Part shown: positions 8,934 through 17,401 of the stretch, in pieces
How positions within the stretch are numbered: position 1 is the stretch's first letter
Layout of the letters: the number at the start of each line of letters is the position of its first letter
From: Candidatus Aminicenantes bacterium UBA647
Lineage (GTDB): Bacteria > Acidobacteriota > Aminicenantia > UBA2199
Reading direction: 5' to 3'
NCBI GenBank assembly: GCA_002299555.1
Contig: DBOL01000033.1
Coordinates: 1 to 53,337, forward strand
DNA length: 53,337 bases
The notes under the pieces: generated by a model
The model's database searches: none
Seen by the model: the letters and a program-made list of their open reading frames with translations, nothing else
Told to the model about the DNA's origin: nothing
Translations under genes and position numbers: made by a program

Positions 8934-8967
8934 AGTGATATAATCCTCTTCGGAGGATTATTTCACT
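8934..8967 (+). promoter_or_regulatory. Long hairpin with UUCG loop, overlapping an extended -10 promoter and hiding a ribosome-binding site
   Basis: Arms 8934-8948 and 8953-8967 pair over 15 positions with one T-T mismatch (8939/8962), closed by C-TTCG-G. The 3' arm contains GAGG (8953-8956), the only plausible ribosome-binding site for the ATPase gene at 8968. The 5' arm contains TGATATAAT, an extended -10 box (TATAAT 8939-8944), with no clear -35. No T-run follows, so an ordinary intrinsic terminator is unlikely. Confidence 0.6.
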
Positions 8968-9714
8968 ATGAATGCTTTAGAGATCAAAGCTCTTTCAAAA
9001 TCTTTCAGATCGAATTTTCTCTACAAAAAAACATCGATTCTGAAAAATGTTGATATTAATGTAAACAAGGGGAGCATTTATGGCTTCCTCGGTTTAAACG
9101 GTGCAGGGAAAACAACCACTATAAAGTGTATTCTGGGGCTGACCAGGCCTGATCATGGAACGATCAGACTTTTTGGGAAAGAGACCGGAAAAGCATCCGA
9201 TCGGGCTTCGATAGGATTTCTCCCCGAATCTCCCTACTACTATGACTACCTGAACGCAAAGGAAACTCTTGCTCTGAGTGGAAAACTCTCATCTCTCAGC
9301 AATGAGAAAATTAAAGAGAGGACTGCTAAGATCATCAGCCTTGTGGGGCTGGATGGGAAAGAAGATCTCCTCCTGAAAAAATTTTCCAAAGGGATGCTTC
9401 AGCGTGTCGGACTCGCTCAGGCCCTGATCAACGATCCGGATCTCATTATATTGGACGAGCCCTTTTCCGGACTTGATCCGATAGGAAGAAAAGAATTGAG
9501 AGACATAATACTCTCACTTAAAGCTGAAGGGAAAACCATTTTCTTCTCCTCGCATATTCTTCAGGATATGGAACTCATTGTAGATGATATAGGCATCCTG
9601 ATGAACGGAAAAATAACGAAAGAGGGCAAATTGAAAGATCTGGTAAAAAAAACAATCAAACATCCGGTGGACTATTCTCTTGAGGATCTGTTTCTGAAGG
9701 AAATAAAGAAATGA
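8968..9714 (+). CDS. ABC transporter ATP-binding protein
   Basis: 248 residues. Seen: Walker A GLNGAGKTT near residue 42, Q-loop region IGFLPESPYYYDYL, signature FSKGMLQRVGLAQAL near 140, Walker B LIILDEPFSGLDP near 160, and H-loop SSHIL near 195. The architecture is that of ABC-2-type exporters (CcmA/NatA-like), in which one ATPase pairs with an integral permease. The next gene overlaps it as ATGA and encodes such a permease. GAGG is 11 bases upstream of ATG 8968, inside the hairpin at 8934-8967. The substrate cannot be read from the sequence; neighbours suggest an envelope or secretion role. Confidence 0.9.
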   Translation: MNALEIKALSKSFRSNFLYKKTSILKNVDINVNKGSIYGFLGLNGAGKTTTIKCILGLTRPDHGTIRLFGKETGKASDRASIGFLPESPYYYDYLNAKETLALSGKLSSLSNEKIKERTAKIISLVGLDGKEDLLLKKFSKGMLQRVGLAQALINDPDLIILDEPFSGLDPIGRKELRDIILSLKAEGKTIFFSSHILQDMELIVDDIGILMNGKITKEGKLKDLVKKTIKHPVDYSLEDLFLKEIKK

Positions 9715-10472
9715 AGATCAGGGCTATAGCACTAAATACTTTTAAAGAGGCCGTAAGGAATAAGATCTTCTATCTACTTATATTCTTCGGTGTATTTTTT
9801 TCGTTCTCATCAAAATTGATCAGCATGCTCACGATCGGAGACACTCTTAAGATATTAAAAGACGTCGGATTCGCCTCTATAAATTTATTCTCTGTCCTTA
9901 TAGCAATTTTTACCGGAATAAATCTTGTCTACAAGGAAATAGAAAAAAAAACTGTCTACTTCATATTGAGTAAACCGGTAGAACGGCGGGATTTTATTCT
10001 GGGGAAATTTTTGGGATTAGCTTTGACAATGTTTGTTGCTCTGACAATAATGATCTCTGTTTTCAGTATATTCATCCTATTGCTTTCAGGAACTTTCGAC
10101 CCCTTCATTCTGCTCTATTTCATTTTCCTGTTTACTGAACTTCTAATAATTATATCAATATCGATACTTTTTTCATCATTTTCCACACCAATACTTTCCT
10201 CCATTTTCACGATCGTCCTATACCTGATCGGGCATGTTATTTGGACATTTAATGAATTTAAATACAAATTGATAAATCCGATTGAAAAATTCTTTGCATA
10301 CTTTATCTATTACCTCTTTCCAAATCTGGAGAAGTTCAACATTAAAGGTGCACTTGTGATGAATGATCCGATCAGTATAAAGATCATTCTCAGTTCTCTA
10401 GCATATGGAATTTTCTATATTTCGGCCATTCTTCTAATCTCTATTCATATCTTTAAACGTCGCGAATTTTAA
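9711..10472 (+). CDS. ABC-2 type transporter permease
   Basis: 253 residues with about six hydrophobic segments (around 20-40, 55-70, 105-130, 138-160, 163-180 and 230-248). NTFKEAVRNKIFYLL at the N terminus and VYKEIEKKTVYFILSKPV near residue 75 are the hallmark of NosY-like/ABC-2 membrane subunits. It overlaps the ATPase gene by four bases and the following TPR gene by one base, so the three are translationally coupled. It acts in the inner membrane as the partner of the ATPase at 8968-9714. Substrate unknown. Confidence 0.85.
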   Translation: MKIRAIALNTFKEAVRNKIFYLLIFFGVFFSFSSKLISMLTIGDTLKILKDVGFASINLFSVLIAIFTGINLVYKEIEKKTVYFILSKPVERRDFILGKFLGLALTMFVALTIMISVFSIFILLLSGTFDPFILLYFIFLFTELLIIISISILFSSFSTPILSSIFTIVLYLIGHVIWTFNEFKYKLINPIEKFFAYFIYYLFPNLEKFNIKGALVMNDPISIKIILSSLAYGIFYISAILLISIHIFKRREF

Positions 10473-11311
10473 TGAAAAAAAATACATATCTTCTATTTTC
10501 ACTGATCTTTTTTCTGCTGATCGGTTTTTCACAATACACCTATGATCTAAATACTGATTACTTTAAAAAGAGAAACACATTTCTTGCTCTCCCGTCCGGA
10601 AAAACCATGAGGATCCTTTCTTTCGGCAATAGTGAGCTTGTGGCTGATTTCATCTATATATGGTCAATTCAATTTTTCTCTAACTATAACATCCTGAATT
10701 CAAAACAATTTATCGAAGATATTTACAACCTGATAACAGATATATCCCCCAGGTATAAGGACCCTTACCTGATGGGCTCAACAATAATGGCAATAGAGAT
10801 GAACAATATTGAAATGGCAGTAAGACTACTACAGAAAGGATCAAAAAATATGGAAGATGAATGGATCTTTGATTTCGAATCAGGCTATTACACTTCCAAA
10901 TACCTGAAAAACTATAAACTTGCAGAAAAATTCTATAAAAAGGCCTCAAAAAAAAAAGGAGCACCTGATTTCATCTCCAGACTGCTTTACCACTCTATTT
11001 ACATGCAGGGAAAACTTGAAGAATCACTTGCCTTATACCAAAGCGTCCTGAAGAGTGCGTCAACTGAAATGGAAAAACATTCTGCAAACCTCCATCTATA
11101 CCAGATCAAGTTTGAAATTGACAAAAGAAAGGTGAAGTCTGCAATTGACCTGTTTTTTAAAAGGTACGGTTTCTATCCTGACAATATAAATGAACTGGTT
11201 ACTTACAGATTACTTGAAGAGGTCCCTAAAGATTTCAAAGGACATTACTACAATTATGATCAAAAAAAGGGTACAATCGATCCAAGAGAGGGGTACATGT
11301 GGAAGAAGTAA
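10472..11311 (+). CDS. Membrane-anchored TPR protein with pseudopilin-like C-terminal motif
   Basis: 279 residues. Residues 4-22 form an uncleaved anchor or signal. SFGNSELVADFIYIWSIQFF (about 50-70) is followed by tetratricopeptide-like helices to about residue 215. The final segment, YGFYPDNINELVTYRLLEEVPKDFKG, then HYYNYDQKKG, resembles the C-terminal 'GxYPxxLxELV...PxDP(F/W)G..Y.Y' signature of type II secretion major pseudopilins, although no N-terminal prepilin helix is present. It lies between an ABC permease (one-base overlap) and a prepilin peptidase (13-base overlap), so it may link secretion or pilus assembly to the ABC exporter. Function not established. Confidence 0.7.
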   Translation: MKKNTYLLFSLIFFLLIGFSQYTYDLNTDYFKKRNTFLALPSGKTMRILSFGNSELVADFIYIWSIQFFSNYNILNSKQFIEDIYNLITDISPRYKDPYLMGSTIMAIEMNNIEMAVRLLQKGSKNMEDEWIFDFESGYYTSKYLKNYKLAEKFYKKASKKKGAPDFISRLLYHSIYMQGKLEESLALYQSVLKSASTEMEKHSANLHLYQIKFEIDKRKVKSAIDLFFKRYGFYPDNINELVTYRLLEEVPKDFKGHYYNYDQKKGTIDPREGYMWKK

Positions 11312-12063
11312 TAATAGTAATATTCGGGCTGATCTTTGGAAGTTTTCTTAATGTTGTTATTCATCGTCTGCCATTGGAACAAAGTATAGTTAAACCAAGA
11401 TCATTTTGTCCTGAATGCGGGAAGACCGTCAGGGCTTATGACAACATTCCGGTTCTCAGCTACCTGATCCTCCGTGGGAAATGCAGAGACTGCAGAACTC
11501 CGATCCCTGTCCGCTACCCACTGATCGAGATATTCACTTCTTTTACTTTCTGGTATTCATACCAGATGGCAGAGAATGGACTTATCCACCTGATCTTCAC
11601 TATCATTTTCCTGCTTATTCTGACTGCTCTCTGTCTAATCGACCTGAAGCATATGATCCTTCCGGATGAACTTACAATTGGCGGATCCATCATTTTTTTG
11701 ATTTATTCGTTTTTTAATCCTGAGATCAAAACATTGGAAGCTCTAATCACAGCATTTGGTGTCACTCTCTTGTTCACTGGAATGTACATTTTTTATATAA
11801 AGGTAAGAAAGATTGAGGGCTTAGGGCAGGGAGATATAAAGATGGTGTTCCTTCTCGGCATTTTTCTTGGAGCAAACAAGCTGATCGTTACTATTCTGCT
11901 GGCTTCTTTCTCCGGACTGATCGTCGGGCTGGTTATAATTATTATTAAGAAAAAAGATTTTAAATATGCACTTCCGTTCGGAACTTTTCTGAGTATAGGA
12001 GGATATATTGCATATTTTTTCGGAGATTCAGTTTTAAAAGTAGTCTCTTCATTATACATGTAA
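11299..12063 (+). CDS. pilD: Prepilin peptidase / leader peptidase (type 4 pili or type II secretion)
   Basis: Inner-membrane aspartic protease that cleaves and N-methylates type IV prepilins and pseudopilins. 254 residues from GTG 11299. Seen: GSFLNVVIHRLP near residue 14, two CxxC pairs (CPECG and CRDC, about residues 37-64) followed by PVRYPLIE, the first catalytic Asp in LIDLKHMILPD near 116, and the second in the GQGDIKM motif near 177. Multiple transmembrane segments follow. The zinc motif shows the full bifunctional form. No pilin genes are nearby in the window, so which system it serves (pili, T2SS or competence) is not decided; dprA downstream makes competence pili a possibility. Confidence 0.93.
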   Translation: MEEVIIVIFGLIFGSFLNVVIHRLPLEQSIVKPRSFCPECGKTVRAYDNIPVLSYLILRGKCRDCRTPIPVRYPLIEIFTSFTFWYSYQMAENGLIHLIFTIIFLLILTALCLIDLKHMILPDELTIGGSIIFLIYSFFNPEIKTLEALITAFGVTLLFTGMYIFYIKVRKIEGLGQGDIKMVFLLGIFLGANKLIVTILLASFSGLIVGLVIIIIKKKDFKYALPFGTFLSIGGYIAYFFGDSVLKVVSSLYM

Positions 12064-12095
12064 CCGGAATACTATCCGGAGCATAAGAGGTTAGA

Positions 12096-13610
12096 ATGAG
12101 AAAAACAACTATAATCATGTTGTTGATAATTCAGATAGTACTCCTTTTCTTCTTTGAGAATATCCACTCTTTTATGGATGTACTCCTTAACAAAGAATCA
12201 AAAATAACAAAAGAAAATATATTAATAAAAGCCAGATACTCGATCCTTAAAAATGGATCAGATATTAAGCTTATTAAGAATGATGGTGGATTTGAATTTG
12301 TTGCAATTACCAGAGTTTTCAGGAAAGAACCGATCGAAGAAAAGATCGAGGACGAAAGATTCTATATTTTCGATATAAAAAGTAAGTCAGGTACAGTGTT
12401 AAGATTCAGGACGAAACTGGACACCCCGTTTTCTGGAACAATAAGAAATCTTAAAGGGCTAATTTCAGCATTTGTAATTGTCCTCGGAATATTCGTCCTG
12501 GTAACAGGGATCTACCTGGTAGTCCTTTTTAAAAGAGGGAAAAAAGAAGAAGAGCCTACGGGCCTTCCATTGCTTCAGGACTATCTCACAAAACTCAAAG
12601 ACAGTGAAATAGAGCTTAAAGGTATTGTTGATAAGCAGAGGGTCAATGTTAAAAAATCGGAAGAGATCAGCGGGAAGGTGATAAACAGAATAAGTGCTGC
12701 AATTATCCTTCTGAACGAAAAAGGGAGAATCGAGCTTTTCAATCCGTTTGCTGAAAATATTTTTTCTAAAAGTTCATCATTTGCAATTAATAATACACCG
12801 GATGAAGTTTTTAATAATTTCCCTGAAGTAATAAATTTTATAAAAAAAGCTCATGGTGTTCCCAAATCGGAAAATGTAATATCAGGAAATTCAATTTTTC
12901 TTGTTGAAGTTCTCCCGATAAGACCCGTTGGGAACCTTATTATTATTCGCGATATAACCGAAGAGAGAAAAAAAGAAGAATTGTTGAACAGTAGAAAGAA
13001 TTTTATGATGCTGGGTGAAATGACTGCCTTTCTTACTCATGAAATAAGAAATTCTTTAGGAGTTATTTTCGGATATTCTAAAACTTTTAAAGGTGAACCT
13101 GAAAAAACAGGAAAGATCAATTCAGAGATAATATTTCTGACTGAAATGATGGAGAACTTTCTGAACTTTTCCAAGCCCCTCAGCACAACCAGAATCGAGG
13201 AAATAAATGTTGAAGAACTCATCTCCTCAATTTGCAGTGAGAACGGGATCAATACAAAGATCAGCGGAGATTCATCCGGATCGATCAAAAGTGATCCCAA
13301 TCTCATCCGGTCCGTATTTACCAATCTTGTTCTGAACGCAAAGGAGGCCGGAGCAACCATTATCAAAGCAGACTTCACCAGCAGAGGTGACAAACTGATT
13401 AAATTGGATATACAGGACGACGGTAAAGGCATACAGGATACAGATCTTGATAAAGTCTGGTATCCGTTCTTTACTTCCAAACCAAAAGGGACAGGAATGG
13501 GTCTTGCTATAGTTAAAAAGATCGTAAATTTCATGAATGGTGAAATAAATATCATCAAATCTGACAAGAAAGGGACAATATTCAGGGTGACATTTTACCC
13601 CTCAAATTAA
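12096..13610 (+). CDS. Membrane sensor histidine kinase with PAS domain (NtrB-like)
   Basis: 504 residues with ATG 12096 preceded by AAGAGG. Transmembrane segment 1 (about residues 5-22), an extracytoplasmic domain of about 95 residues, and segment 2 (about 123-146) are followed by a short coiled coil (160-195). A PAS domain covers about 195-290 (AAIILLNEKGRIELFNPFAE, ending IIIRDITEERKKEE). The HisKA box has His315 in FLTHEIRNSLGVI. The HATPase domain has N-box VFTNLVLNAKEA, G1 DDGKGIQD, F-box WYPFFTSKPKG and G2 GTGMGLAIVKKI. No response regulator is adjacent, so it is an orphan kinase here. Separated from pilD by 32 bases containing a small hairpin (12064-12079), it is probably in the same transcript. 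Confidence 0.88.
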   Translation: MRKTTIIMLLIIQIVLLFFFENIHSFMDVLLNKESKITKENILIKARYSILKNGSDIKLIKNDGGFEFVAITRVFRKEPIEEKIEDERFYIFDIKSKSGTVLRFRTKLDTPFSGTIRNLKGLISAFVIVLGIFVLVTGIYLVVLFKRGKKEEEPTGLPLLQDYLTKLKDSEIELKGIVDKQRVNVKKSEEISGKVINRISAAIILLNEKGRIELFNPFAENIFSKSSSFAINNTPDEVFNNFPEVINFIKKAHGVPKSENVISGNSIFLVEVLPIRPVGNLIIIRDITEERKKEELLNSRKNFMMLGEMTAFLTHEIRNSLGVIFGYSKTFKGEPEKTGKINSEIIFLTEMMENFLNFSKPLSTTRIEEINVEELISSICSENGINTKISGDSSGSIKSDPNLIRSVFTNLVLNAKEAGATIIKADFTSRGDKLIKLDIQDDGKGIQDTDLDKVWYPFFTSKPKGTGMGLAIVKKIVNFMNGEINIIKSDKKGTIFRVTFYPSN

Positions 13611-13706
13611 CAGTTTAAAACATAGTGTACATCCGCCCAAAACACTTGCAAAACACCTATATATCATCGCAATTTTCCAAGAACTTGCGTTGAAAAAAAA
13701 CAAGGT

Positions 13707-13789
13707 ATATAGGCTGTCTGGGAAACCTGCAGGGCTGAAATAGCCTATATTCCTATAGAATCAAAACAGGCTACTTGACTTTTTTTTTT
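13707..13789 (+). promoter_or_regulatory. Alternative stem-loops followed by a T-run
   Basis: Arms ATATAGGCT (13707-13715) and AGCCTATAT (13742-13750) are perfect complements. The second arm also begins with TAGCCT (13741-13746), which pairs with AGGCTA (13768-13773), and ten T follow at 13780-13789. The two pairings share the middle arm, so they exclude each other. This could be a plain terminator for the kinase operon or an attenuator-like switch; I recognise no riboswitch class. Confidence 0.45.
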
Positions 13790-13801
13790 CAGTATGATAA
13801 T
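13775..13801 (+). promoter_or_regulatory. Promoter for the HU gene
   Basis: -35 TTGACT (13775-13780) and -10 GATAAT (13796-13801) with a short 15-base spacer largely made of T. The predicted start near 13808 leaves a leader of about 14 bases carrying AGGTGG (13811-13816) before ATG 13822. Confidence 0.45.
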
Positions 13802-13821
13802 CATATTACCAGGTGGTGATC

Positions 13822-14094
13822 ATGAACAAGAAGGAAGTTTCCGAAATAATTTACAAAAAGTTAGATGTAAAAAGATTTGAAGCATACCACTTTATAGATC
13901 TCCTTATAGAGGTAATCGTTGAAAGTCTTGCCAAGGGGAAAAAGGTAGTTATTTCTAATTTCGGCACTTTTAAGATCATCCAGAGAGAAAAGAAGAGGGT
14001 TATTAACCCAAACAACAAAAAAGCAATGATCATCCCTGCAAAAAAAATAGTAAAGTTTATACCTTCGAAGAACTTAAAAAGAATAATTAAATAA
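13822..14094 (+). CDS. HU/IHF family DNA-binding protein
   Basis: 90 residues from ATG 13822, selected because AGGTGG sits five bases upstream; a GTG at 13813 is in frame but overlaps that site. The product shows the complete histone-like fold: N-terminal helices MNKKEVSEIIYKKLD, the core GKKVVISNFGTFKII (the GxFxxF-type HU signature), a beta-arm region RVINPNNKKAMIIPAKK, and a C-terminal helix. It bends and compacts DNA as a dimer. The arm lacks the usual RNPxTG sequence (VINPNNKK instead), so it is a divergent HU or IHF-like paralogue. It is monocistronic between a regulatory region and a weak terminator. Confidence 0.9.
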   Translation: MNKKEVSEIIYKKLDVKRFEAYHFIDLLIEVIVESLAKGKKVVISNFGTFKIIQREKKRVINPNNKKAMIIPAKKIVKFIPSKNLKRIIK

Positions 14095-14129
14095 AATTTT
14101 CTGTTTAGGACAGAGGAGTAATCACAGAT

Positions 14130-14157
14130 ACAGGGTCATCTGAACACCTGTTTTTTT
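14130..14157 (+). terminator. Weak intrinsic terminator after the HU gene
   Basis: ACAGG (14130-14134) pairs with CCTGT (14147-14151), and the second arm runs into seven T (14151-14157). The stem is only five base pairs with a 12-base loop, so termination would be weak. Confidence 0.4.
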
Positions 14158-14199
14158 ATTAATATATTATAGCTCCTGAATTGTAGTATTAATTTAAAA

Positions 14200-15285
14200 A
14201 TGGGCAAAGATCTTAAACATAAACAACAAAGTATATCTTTTCAGGTATTATCTCATAAGAACCCGAAAGCGATGAACCGATTCCTTCGGAAAAAAGGGGA
14301 CAGATTCGGATTTTTCTCACTCTCAACATCAAAACTGATCAATTTTGGTTTCACTAAAAATGATCTTACATTGTTCAGAGATGAATACAATAGTGCCGCT
14401 GAAAGAGAAAGAGAGATGGCGAATAAAAGGGAAGTAGGAATAATTTTTAGTGATGACGAATATTTCCCTCCCCTGCTAAGGGAGATATATGACCCTCCGG
14501 ATTACATTTATGTAAAAGGAGACAAAGAAGTGTTGAAGAATAGAATGCTTGCAGTAGTAGGGTCCCGAAAGGGGTCTGAATACGGCAGGAGAACACTTTC
14601 AAATATCATTCCGGATATATCAAGAGAGAATATCACGATCGTTTCCGGAATGGCTTACGGAATAGACTCAATGTCACATCGTGAATCTATAGGATGCGGT
14701 GGTAAAACTATTGGAGTCAACGCCGGCGGGCTCCTACATATTTACCCCTCCGGGAATTCATCCCTTATCAGAAAAATTCTTACAAATGGATGTGTTGTCT
14801 CTGAGTTTCCGCTTGAAATGGAACCCAGGCCGCACTTATTTCCTATCCGGAACAGAATAATTGCCGGAATGTCTCAAGCCATACTTGTAGTTGAGGCTGA
14901 AATAAAGAGTGGGTCTTTGATAACAGCGAGATTAGGCCTTGAACAAGATCGGGATATATTTTCAATTCCGGGAAAAATTGACTCACCTCTCAGCTCCGGG
15001 ACAAACTATCTTATCCAGCAGGGAGCAAAACTTATCACATCCGCACAGGATATATTAACAGAATATGGTATAGAGATAAGGAAGGAAAAAAGAAAGATCA
15101 CCCCGAATCTTTCAACAGTTGAAATGAAAATACTTGACTTGATGAGTGGAAATGGGGTAAATAGTATAAACTATTTTGTAGAGAGCACTGAAAGTTCGGT
15201 ATCTCAGACAATTTCGGTCCTGATGGGGTTGGTTTTAAAGAATCTGATAACCGAAGTAGATGGAGGTTTTAAAAAGATAATATGA
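14200..15285 (+). CDS. dprA: DNA-processing protein DprA (Smf)
   Basis: Loads RecA on incoming single-stranded DNA in natural transformation; it is also widely conserved in non-competent bacteria. 361 residues. Seen: an N-terminal SAM-like region, then the Rossmann-like core with VVGSRKGSEYGRRTL near residue 118, VSGMAYGIDSMSHRESI near 148, FPIRNRIIAGMS near 213, VVEAEIKSGSLITA near 230 and FSIPG near 258. The tail (about 300-361) is the winged-helix DprA C-terminal domain. ATG 14200 has no Shine-Dalgarno sequence. dprA-topA-trmFO-xer is a conserved gene order in many phyla. The stop overlaps topA by four bases. Confidence 0.95.
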   Translation: MGKDLKHKQQSISFQVLSHKNPKAMNRFLRKKGDRFGFFSLSTSKLINFGFTKNDLTLFRDEYNSAAEREREMANKREVGIIFSDDEYFPPLLREIYDPPDYIYVKGDKEVLKNRMLAVVGSRKGSEYGRRTLSNIIPDISRENITIVSGMAYGIDSMSHRESIGCGGKTIGVNAGGLLHIYPSGNSSLIRKILTNGCVVSEFPLEMEPRPHLFPIRNRIIAGMSQAILVVEAEIKSGSLITARLGLEQDRDIFSIPGKIDSPLSSGTNYLIQQGAKLITSAQDILTEYGIEIRKEKRKITPNLSTVEMKILDLMSGNGVNSINYFVESTESSVSQTISVLMGLVLKNLITEVDGGFKKII

Positions 15286-17393
15286 AAAACAAAATATTGA
15301 TCATTGTTGAATCACCGGCAAAATCCAACACTATTTCCAAATATCTTGATCCAAGTTATATAGTGAGCTCATCCATGGGGCACATCAGAGACCTTAATCC
15401 GAAGATCCTCAGTATAGATGTTGAAAACAACTTTAAACCCTACTATGAAGAATTGAAAGATAAAAAAGCTATTATTAACGAACTGAAAAAATTATCGAGA
15501 AAAAGTGACAAGATCTATCTTGCTCCCGACCCGGACAGAGAAGGAGAGGCCATTGCATTTCACCTGAAGGAGATCCTTAAATCGACCAATAAAAATATCT
15601 TCAGGATATATTTTAATGAGATCACCAGAAGCGCAATAAACAAAGCTGTTGAAAACCCTATGGCAATTGATATGGACAAAGTGAACTCCCAGCAGATGAG
15701 AAGATTATTAGACAGACTCGCCGGATATAAGATCAGTCCCGTCCTTCAGAGAAAGATCGGTGGCAGATTATCGGCCGGACGAGTACAGTCGGTCGCACTA
15801 AAACTTATTGTTGAAAGGGAAAAAGAGATTGCCAAATTTATTCCTGAGGAATTCTGGACCTTAACCGCTCTACTCGAAGGATCAAAATCCCCGGAATTTC
15901 TATCAAAATTAGAGAAACTGAAATCAAAGAAATTAGTTATTAAGAATGAATCTGAAAAGGACAATGTCCTTAATGATCTTGAAAAAGACGATTACCTTCT
16001 GTCCAAGGTCAGGAAAAGGGTAAAGAAAAGGAGGCCCTCACCTCCATTCATAACCTCGGGCCTTCAACAGGAAGCTTATCGGAAATTTGGGTTCCCGGTT
16101 AAGATGACAATGAAAGTCGCTCAGGAATTGTATGAAGGGGTCAAAATAAAAGGTGGTGAGCCTACAGGTCTCATTACATATATGAGGACTGATTCTTTCC
16201 GGATATCTGCAGATGCTGCAAAAGCAGCCGGTAATTTTATTAAGAAAACATTCGGCAAAGAGTATCTCCCTGAAAAACAAAACGTTTACGGAACAAAGAA
16301 AAAGATCCAGGATGCTCATGAGGCGATAAGGCCTACAACCCCGCTTAACCCTCCGGATGAGATAAAATCATTCCTCAGCGAACGTCAACTAAAGGTATAT
16401 AAGATTATTTGGGACAGATTCATTGCATCCCAGATGAAAGATGCAGAAATAAGAGAAACAAAATTCGAGGTCACAAACGGAGACTACACCTTCATGTCTA
16501 AAGGAGAGGTAATTAAGTTCAAAGGATTTATGGAGATTACAGATCCAAACGAAAAAATAATCATCCTACCTGATCTTGATGAAGGTGAAAAACTGAAATT
16601 AAAAAAACTGGATGACAAACAAAATTTCACAAAACCACCTGCAAGATTTACTGAAGCTTCCCTGGTAAAGGTCCTTGAGGATAAGGGGATCGGGCGTCCA
16701 TCCACATACGCTTCAATAATTGACACTCTCGGCAAAAGAGATTATGTCTACAGAGAGGAGAAGAAGTTCATCCCTTCATTCCTGGGCAATAAGGTCGCAG
16801 ATTACCTTGAAAATAATTTTAAAGATCTCATGAACTACAATTTCACTGCTGAACTTGAAGAAAAGCTGGACAAAGTTTCCGAAGGAAATCTTGATTGGGT
16901 CGAAAGTATCAGTGATTACTATTCAAAGCTTGAAAAAGATCTCGAAAAAGTGAAGAAAGAGGAAAAAGAGACTTTGTATATTGGAAAAGATTGTCCGGAT
17001 TGCGGGGGCAAACTTGTCAGAAAATATTCAGTTAGAACAAGGGGATGGTTTGTCGGATGCTCTGAATATCCCAAATGTAACTATACTGAAAGGATCATGA
17101 ATGGGGATTCGTCTATAAAGAAAGATGAGATCCTTGACAGGACCTGCCCGAAGGATAATTGCGGGAAACCACTGGTCAAAAGATATTCACCCAAAACAAA
17201 AAGCTATTTTATCGGATGTACCGGATATCCCGATTGTGATTTTATTGAATCCGTCAAAGAAGATCTGGGTAATTGTCCTCAGTGCGAAAAACCATTGGTC
17301 AGAAAATTTCAGAAGAAATCCAGACGAACATTTATTGCATGTTCCGGATATCCCGATTGTAAATATATACATAAGGTCAAGGCTACCAGCTAG
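15282..17393 (+). CDS. topA: DNA topoisomerase I
   Basis: Type IA topoisomerase that relaxes negative supercoils. 703 residues. Seen: Toprim domain with IIVESPAKSNTISKYL at the start and APDPDREGEAIAFHL near residue 81, RRLLDRLAGYKISP near 140, SAGRVQSVAL near 164, the catalytic Tyr300 in GLITYMRTDS, and EDKGIGRPSTYASII near 468. The C terminus carries three tandem Topo_C4 zinc fingers (about 573-700), each CPxC...C...YPxC. The second has an expanded first knuckle (CPKDNC). ATGA overlap with dprA suggests coupled translation. Confidence 0.97.
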   Translation: MKNKILIIVESPAKSNTISKYLDPSYIVSSSMGHIRDLNPKILSIDVENNFKPYYEELKDKKAIINELKKLSRKSDKIYLAPDPDREGEAIAFHLKEILKSTNKNIFRIYFNEITRSAINKAVENPMAIDMDKVNSQQMRRLLDRLAGYKISPVLQRKIGGRLSAGRVQSVALKLIVEREKEIAKFIPEEFWTLTALLEGSKSPEFLSKLEKLKSKKLVIKNESEKDNVLNDLEKDDYLLSKVRKRVKKRRPSPPFITSGLQQEAYRKFGFPVKMTMKVAQELYEGVKIKGGEPTGLITYMRTDSFRISADAAKAAGNFIKKTFGKEYLPEKQNVYGTKKKIQDAHEAIRPTTPLNPPDEIKSFLSERQLKVYKIIWDRFIASQMKDAEIRETKFEVTNGDYTFMSKGEVIKFKGFMEITDPNEKIIILPDLDEGEKLKLKKLDDKQNFTKPPARFTEASLVKVLEDKGIGRPSTYASIIDTLGKRDYVYREEKKFIPSFLGNKVADYLENNFKDLMNYNFTAELEEKLDKVSEGNLDWVESISDYYSKLEKDLEKVKKEEKETLYIGKDCPDCGGKLVRKYSVRTRGWFVGCSEYPKCNYTERIMNGDSSIKKDEILDRTCPKDNCGKPLVKRYSPKTKSYFIGCTGYPDCDFIESVKEDLGNCPQCEKPLVRKFQKKSRRTFIACSGYPDCKYIHKVKATS

Positions 17394-17401
17394 AACATAT
17401 A

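Noticed and set aside
13611..13801. c-di-GMP, purine or SAM riboswitch before the HU gene
   Set aside because: The conserved core sequences of those classes are not present; only simple complementary arms are seen.
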